Assembly: GCA_017415945.1 (NCBI GenBank)
Contig: JAFQDR010000248.1
Location: 1-8,766, forward strand
Direction: 5' to 3'
From: Oscillospiraceae bacterium
Lineage (GTDB): Bacteria > Bacillota_A > Clostridia > Oscillospirales > Oscillospiraceae
DNA length: 8,766 bases
Shown here: positions 5,288-8,766 of the stretch, piece after piece
Layout: the number at the start of each line of letters is the position of its first letter
How positions within the stretch are numbered: the stretch's first letter is position 1
Program-made: the position numbers and the translations under genes
Notes under the pieces: generated by a model
Told to the model about the DNA's origin: nothing
Seen by the model: the letters and a program-made list of their open reading frames with translations, nothing else
Databases searched by the model: none

Positions 5288-6819
5288 GATACATAATCCT
5301 CCGCTACTACTCCGTGAATGATCGAAGACAGAATGTACGCAAACTCACCTCGGGAAGCGTAATCATTCCAATCAAAGCGTGCGCCGCTTTTCATATCGGA
5401 AATCTCGGAGAATCTTGCCCCAACCCAAGCTGCCGCATTATTGTTAAAGCAGCTCATGGAGTAGGCACCGAAGGATTTTGGGTATGTGATCAAATGATTC
5501 ACGAAATTGGTCAGGATTTCGGATAATTCATTATTGGTGAGCAGGTGTCCATCAACATAGTCCTTTTTGACAATATCAAGCTGCTCGCAGTAGCTTCTGC
5601 CATCTGAATCAGAAATGTTTCGGATTCTGGCAACTGCATGGAATACATCATTGATCGAAACTCCTGCGTTTGGCTTAAAGCTTGTTTCATCAAAACCGTC
5701 CATTACTCCGCGTGCGCAGATATAGTTGATTTCATCTCTGTACTTATATCGTGAAATATCTTGATACGGGCTGACGTATTCACTGAACTTTACATCGGTA
5801 TGGTAGGATCCTTTAAAAATAAGCTTTCCGTCAAGGATGGTGCTGAGGGGGACGGGCTTTCCGCTAAAGAGCACGGTACTGTTTCTGCTTGATGCCGGCA
5901 CATCCATAAATGTACCGGATACGGGTCTGTAGGTGAGTGTATAGGTCCCACTTCCCTCTGTAGGAAGCAAGATCTCGTCTTCCGTCAAGTTGATCACCGA
6001 AACGAAATCGAAATTCAAGCCCTGGACTCGGTAAAGATATCCTGTAGTATAATCACTATCCAGGTTGATGTGTAGTTTTGTACCTACGGTATGATCACTT
6101 TGCGCATTCACACGAATGGTAAGCAGTTCTGTATTGCCAATCTTTTTCCGCGCTGCACTATATAAACTGCTGTCATCATAAGTCAGCTTATATCCGTCCG
6201 TGCTTTCGGCATCATAAGCAATTTCGCTGCCATGGATGGTATAGGTACAGTCTTGTGTGATGAAGGTTACTTCTGCATTTTTTCCGGCGAGCACATGAAG
6301 GATGTCATCGGGGATCTTCTCCTCATCCTCCATATCCACGGTAAGCTTTCCATTGTTCTTTAATCTTCCGATATCAGATCTCACCGATTCCCAATCGTAG
6401 TATTCGGTAAGATCAAGCGTGCGGAACATAGGAAAGATAGTGACATCGCTCTCGGGCATTACAAAGAATGCTACGGTTTTGGTTCCGTATATGAGCTGAA
6501 TATCCGATCGTGTATACCAGCCGAGAAATTCAATTTTCTTATGAAGCGGACCATCGAAATATTCAAATTCGAAAGCGCGAATCAGAACAGTCTCTCCCGG
6601 TTTCGCTTGGAATTTGGATGCTACTGCAAAGCCAAAATCCATATATCCGTTTACGATCTCCACATTGTACCGCTGCTCCTCTGCAGGTGATTCTGCGGGA
6701 GTTTGAGTCGATGTTTCCGGCAAAATGGTTTCGACAGATGATTCAGCTGCAAAAGCTGTTGTGCTCAAGGCTGAAGTCAGCATCAGTACAGAAAAGCATA
6801 AGGCAAGTATCTTTTTCAT
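5284..6819 (-). CDS. Secreted S-layer-homology (SLH) domain protein in the tad operon
   Basis: A 511-residue protein with a clear signal peptide (MKKILALCFSVLMLTSALS, probable cut after AFA, residue 24) and a Thr/Ser/Glu/Pro-rich linker (about 25-50). Residues about 52-134 resemble an InlB B-type repeat, ending in FFVMPESDVTIFPMF. A beta-rich middle of no clear family follows (135-345). The C-terminus has one recognisable SLH motif (352-400, YQDISRYKYRDEINYICARG then FKPNAGVSINDVFHAVARI), and two weaker SLH-like stretches (about 415-445 and 460-505). SLH modules usually bind pyruvylated wall polymers. Its place in the middle of pilus genes, coupled to cpaB, suggests a wall-anchored pilus guide or tip-associated protein. 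AAAGGAA lies a little far (about 12 bases) from the ATG. Confidence 0.75.
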   Translation of the reverse strand: MKKILALCFSVLMLTSALSTTAFAAESSVETILPETSTQTPAESPAEEQRYNVEIVNGYMDFGFAVASKFQAKPGETVLIRAFEFEYFDGPLHKKIEFLGWYTRSDIQLIYGTKTVAFFVMPESDVTIFPMFRTLDLTEYYDWESVRSDIGRLKNNGKLTVDMEDEEKIPDDILHVLAGKNAEVTFITQDCTYTIHGSEIAYDAESTDGYKLTYDDSSLYSAARKKIGNTELLTIRVNAQSDHTVGTKLHINLDSDYTTGYLYRVQGLNFDFVSVINLTEDEILLPTEGSGTYTLTYRPVSGTFMDVPASSRNSTVLFSGKPVPLSTILDGKLIFKGSYHTDVKFSEYVSPYQDISRYKYRDEINYICARGVMDGFDETSFKPNAGVSINDVFHAVARIRNISDSDGRSYCEQLDIVKKDYVDGHLLTNNELSEILTNFVNHLITYPKSFGAYSMSCFNNNAAAWVGARFSEISDMKSGARFDWNDYASRGEFAYILSSIIHGVVAEDYVS

Positions 6820-6846
6820 AATGTGTGCGTTTCCTTTCGTATTACA

Positions 6847-7686
6847 TTAAAATTCTTTGTTTTCCTTCGGCTTCTTTTTACCGCCAACAAGCATGATAAT
6901 GAGGCCGATCAAAAGAAGAATTGCAACAACAATAAGAATGATCTGAACAATTTCAACCTGACTGCCTTCTACTGTAATGACCGTTTCTTCGCTCAAATCG
7001 GTAATAGTGAAAGTTGCCGTATTGCCCTCAACAACAGCACCTTCCGCAGTAATGTCGCCGGGGACTGTTACCGATACAACCAGACGAAAGATCTCGCTTG
7101 CATCGAGGTTCAGCATGGCAAGCTGATCCATATCCATGTTCTGCGGGTTCACCGTTGCCGTAAAGTAATAGGTGTCACTGAAAAAACTGTCGCGTTTGCC
7201 TGCATCTGCCGCTTTGAAGATGTGAAGATCCTCGGAAGTGTCGGTATCTGCATCGGTTTCATCTTCATCATCCTCGAATCCCATATCCAGCTCAAAATCG
7301 AAGGTGAGATCCGAGTCATCTGGCCACTCATCCTCGCTATCCTCCTCAATTTCACCGCCTGAGAAGGTTTTGGTGTCATATTCAAGGCTCAACAGAATAT
7401 CCTTCAGCTCATCATAGGAGGTGAAGGGTTTATGTTCCACATAGCAGATGTACTCCTTGCCATCCTCGGAAATAAGACCCGTTTGCTTGCCTGCAAAGAT
7501 ATCCGTGCCGGATTGCTCTATCATAGAGTTATAATAGTTCTCGGCAACGCCGTAGGATATCTCCACAACACCGCTTCCGTCTTCCTTCATGTTGATGTTA
7601 ACGCCGGTGCGCATACAAGAAGTCAGCATCAGAAGTACCGAAGTGCAAAGCAGGACCAACATATAGAATTTTCTTCGTGAAATCAT
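6847..7686 (-). CDS. Predicted lipoprotein with C-terminal membrane helix and acidic insert (DUF3153/LppM-like)
   Basis: From the ATG at 7686 (AAAGGAG seven bases upstream) the 279-residue product has a lipobox LTSC (21-24), so it should be lipidated at Cys24. A membrane helix at about 246-267 is followed by a basic GGKKKPK tail, which should remain in the cytoplasm. The extracytoplasmic part resembles the LppM/DUF3153 lipoproteins (VNINMKEDGSGVVEISYG near the N-terminus, and SVTVPGDITAEGA later). Between them is an acidic stretch (112-153) with 24 Asp/Glu and no Lys or Arg. An in-frame ATG at 7722 would add 12 residues but would lie inside the hairpin. It is probably an envelope component of the pilus machine. 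The family call is moderate. Confidence 0.7.
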   Translation of the reverse strand: MISRRKFYMLVLLCTSVLLMLTSCMRTGVNINMKEDGSGVVEISYGVAENYYNSMIEQSGTDIFAGKQTGLISEDGKEYICYVEHKPFTSYDELKDILLSLEYDTKTFSGGEIEEDSEDEWPDDSDLTFDFELDMGFEDDEDETDADTDTSEDLHIFKAADAGKRDSFFSDTYYFTATVNPQNMDMDQLAMLNLDASEIFRLVVSVTVPGDITAEGAVVEGNTATFTITDLSEETVITVEGSQVEIVQIILIVVAILLLIGLIIMLVGGKKKPKENKEF

Positions 7687-7705
7687 GAGATATCTCCTTT
7701 TTGAT

Positions 7706-7739
7706 AAAATTTCGCCCGACAAAGTTTCTTGCCGGGCGA
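7706..7739 (-). terminator. Strong hairpin between the peptidase and lipoprotein genes (terminator or attenuator)
   Basis: On the minus-strand RNA, 7739-7728 pairs with 7723-7712 in a 12-pair stem (two G-U pairs) around an AAAC loop. It starts with UCGCCCGG and is followed by AAUUUUAUC. The stem is very stable, but the U-run is only four long and shifted by two A's, so termination is probably partial. It starts eight bases after the peptidase stop and ends before the lipoprotein binding site, so it may lower expression of the downstream genes or protect an mRNA end. Confidence 0.6.
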
Positions 7740-7746
7740 TCGTTAC

Positions 7747-8202
7747 TTATATGAAATTGTATATGACGGACAGGATATATCCGATCGTCATAAACGGAAC
7801 GAAGGCAATGCGGATCATTTGCATCCTGAGCATGTATCGGCAGAACAAAGCATACGCCATCGCGCCGAGACACGCTGAGATGAGCAGAACCACCATTCCT
7901 TCAAAACCGACTGCCAGACCAAGCACGGCTGCAAGCTTGATGTCACCGCCGCCGACTCCGCCCTTGGTCATCATAGCAGAAATGAGAAGCAATCCGCCAC
8001 CGAGAAGTGCGCCGAGGATTCCGTAAAGCAGAGACGACCATCCGTACTCTATTGTTGACAGAATCAGATGAAGCACAGTACACGGCAGCATAACGAGCAG
8101 CACCTTGTTCGGCACTTTTTTATACTTGATATCGTACCAAACAAGATAAGCAAGGAAGCCAAGAATGACCGCCTTAACTACGCTGAGAATAATAGTCATC
8201 AT
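7747..8202 (-). CDS. Prepilin peptidase, TadV/CpaA-like (A24 family)
   Basis: A 151-residue polytopic membrane protein with both aspartates expected of A24 peptidases: Asp24 in YDIKYKKVPN and Asp87 in the GxGD motif GVGGGDIKL. It would cut the leader of Flp-like prepilins at the cytoplasmic face. It lacks the N-methyltransferase domain of PilD, as usual for TadV/CpaA. I choose the ATG at 8202 (GAGGG eight bases upstream). An ATG at 8232 would add ten polar residues with no clear binding site. The start lies 29 bases inside the previous gene, so the two are coupled. No tad function is possible without such a peptidase unless another copy exists elsewhere. Confidence 0.88.
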   Translation of the reverse strand: MMTIILSVVKAVILGFLAYLVWYDIKYKKVPNKVLLVMLPCTVLHLILSTIEYGWSSLLYGILGALLGGGLLLISAMMTKGGVGGGDIKLAAVLGLAVGFEGMVVLLISACLGAMAYALFCRYMLRMQMIRIAFVPFMTIGYILSVIYNFI

Positions 8203-8766
8203 ATATACTGCCCTCAATTCCGATCGTCGCATACGTGTAGCCCGTCAGCATACCTGCAGGAGTCCACAGATCATAAACATAATATTTCACGCTGTAATCT
8301 CCATCCGGATACCAAATAGGTGTCTTATGCATTCGTCCACCGCTTATACTGTTTGCATCGGGGTTAAAGTTAAATGTTGCTGAGTAAGTGGATGTGCCCG
8401 ACTCGCTTATTCTTTCAAGCATATCCGACTCATCGGTGCTCGTAGAATAATTGAACTCAGAATAGTAGGCATTCACCTTGGCATTGCCCACCCACATATT
8501 TGAGGGTATACCCAAAAGGGATGCCTCAAGTTCAGTATTTAGTCCATAACCGCTTCTGGTTGTCCATTGACGCTTTGCGCTGTTATACTCCGACCATACT
8601 GCTGTTGCATCAGGGGTAAGAGTGGCTGACACGTCAAGTCTTGCAGAATAATTTTTCTTGACGAAGCCGCCATTCCATTCCCATACGCTCCAGCTTCGGG
8701 AAGCCATATTCTTTGTTTTGTATACGTTTCCCGTAAAATCAGAGGGTGCTTCAAGCTCAAAGCTTG
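8174..8766 (-). CDS. C-terminal part of a probable secreted protein, 5' end beyond the right edge
   Basis: The frame is open to the right edge, so only the last 196 or so residues are seen; an internal ATG at 8707 is not the likely start. The visible part is rich in Tyr, Trp, Ser and Thr with few Cys, predicted beta-rich, with motifs such as SVWEWNGGFVKKNYSARLDV, IWYPDGDYSVKYYVYDLWTP and AGMLTGY. It ends without a membrane helix or sorting signal. It resembles proteins labelled as Athe_2463-domain proteins that lie near tad genes in Clostridia; I recall this from memory and it is not checked. A surface or minor pilin-associated role is inferred from position. Its stop lies inside the peptidase gene. 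Confidence 0.55.
   Translation of the reverse strand, partial: SFELEAPSDFTGNVYKTKNMASRSWSVWEWNGGFVKKNYSARLDVSATLTPDATAVWSEYNSAKRQWTTRSGYGLNTELEASLLGIPSNMWVGNAKVNAYYSEFNYSTSTDESDMLERISESGTSTYSATFNFNPDANSISGGRMHKTPIWYPDGDYSVKYYVYDLWTPAGMLTGYTYATIGIEGSIYDDYYSQRS

Noticed and set aside
6823..7362. Plus-strand open frame of 179 codons
   Set aside because: It is the complement of the lipoprotein gene, including its acidic stretch; it has no convincing ribosome binding site and no family-like pattern, while the minus-strand frame has a lipobox and membrane helix.

Overview
The window reads as a chromosomal piece of a monoderm Firmicute, most likely a gut or rumen Clostridia (Ruminococcus/Oscillospiraceae-like). 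This placement is inferred from moderate base composition, GGAGG-type ribosome binding sites, an S-layer-homology protein, a lipoprotein and a Tad (Flp/type IVc) pilus machine with no secretin in view. Every gene I can support lies on the minus strand, so the biological order runs from the right edge to the left edge.

In transcription order: the C-terminal part of a secreted, probably surface-associated protein (8766-8174); a TadV/CpaA-like prepilin peptidase (8202-7747); a strong RNA hairpin (7739-7712); a dual-anchored lipoprotein with a very acidic insert (7686-6847); a secreted S-layer-homology protein (6819-5284); a CpaB/RcpC-like SAF protein (5287-4517); a CpaE/TadZ-like P-loop ATPase (4517-3735); the TadA/CpaF motor ATPase (3763-2381); the TadB-like (2397-1468) and TadC-like (1464-583) membrane platform proteins; and a 32-residue membrane miniprotein of DUF3789 type (572-474). 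Genes from the S-layer-homology protein to the miniprotein overlap or lie a few bases apart, so they look like one operon.

After an 8-codon possible mini-ORF and a weak terminator-like hairpin comes a stretch of about 290 bases without a convincing gene. It holds two copies of a split repeat, each copy inside its own small stem-loop, plus several other inverted repeats. It leads into the start of a small Flp-like prepilin gene (149 to the left edge, truncated). The pilin subunit therefore seems to be made from its own transcript behind a structured leader, while the machine is made from the long operon.

How the parts would work together (inference from the families): the peptidase trims the prepilin, TadA powers assembly through TadB/TadC, and the CpaE-like ATPase positions the machine. 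The CpaB-like SAF protein, the lipoprotein and the S-layer-homology protein probably replace the outer-membrane parts of a diderm Tad system and guide the fibre through a thick wall. The most interesting parts are these non-standard wall and envelope genes inside the operon, the tiny membrane protein at its end, and the structured leader of the pilin gene.
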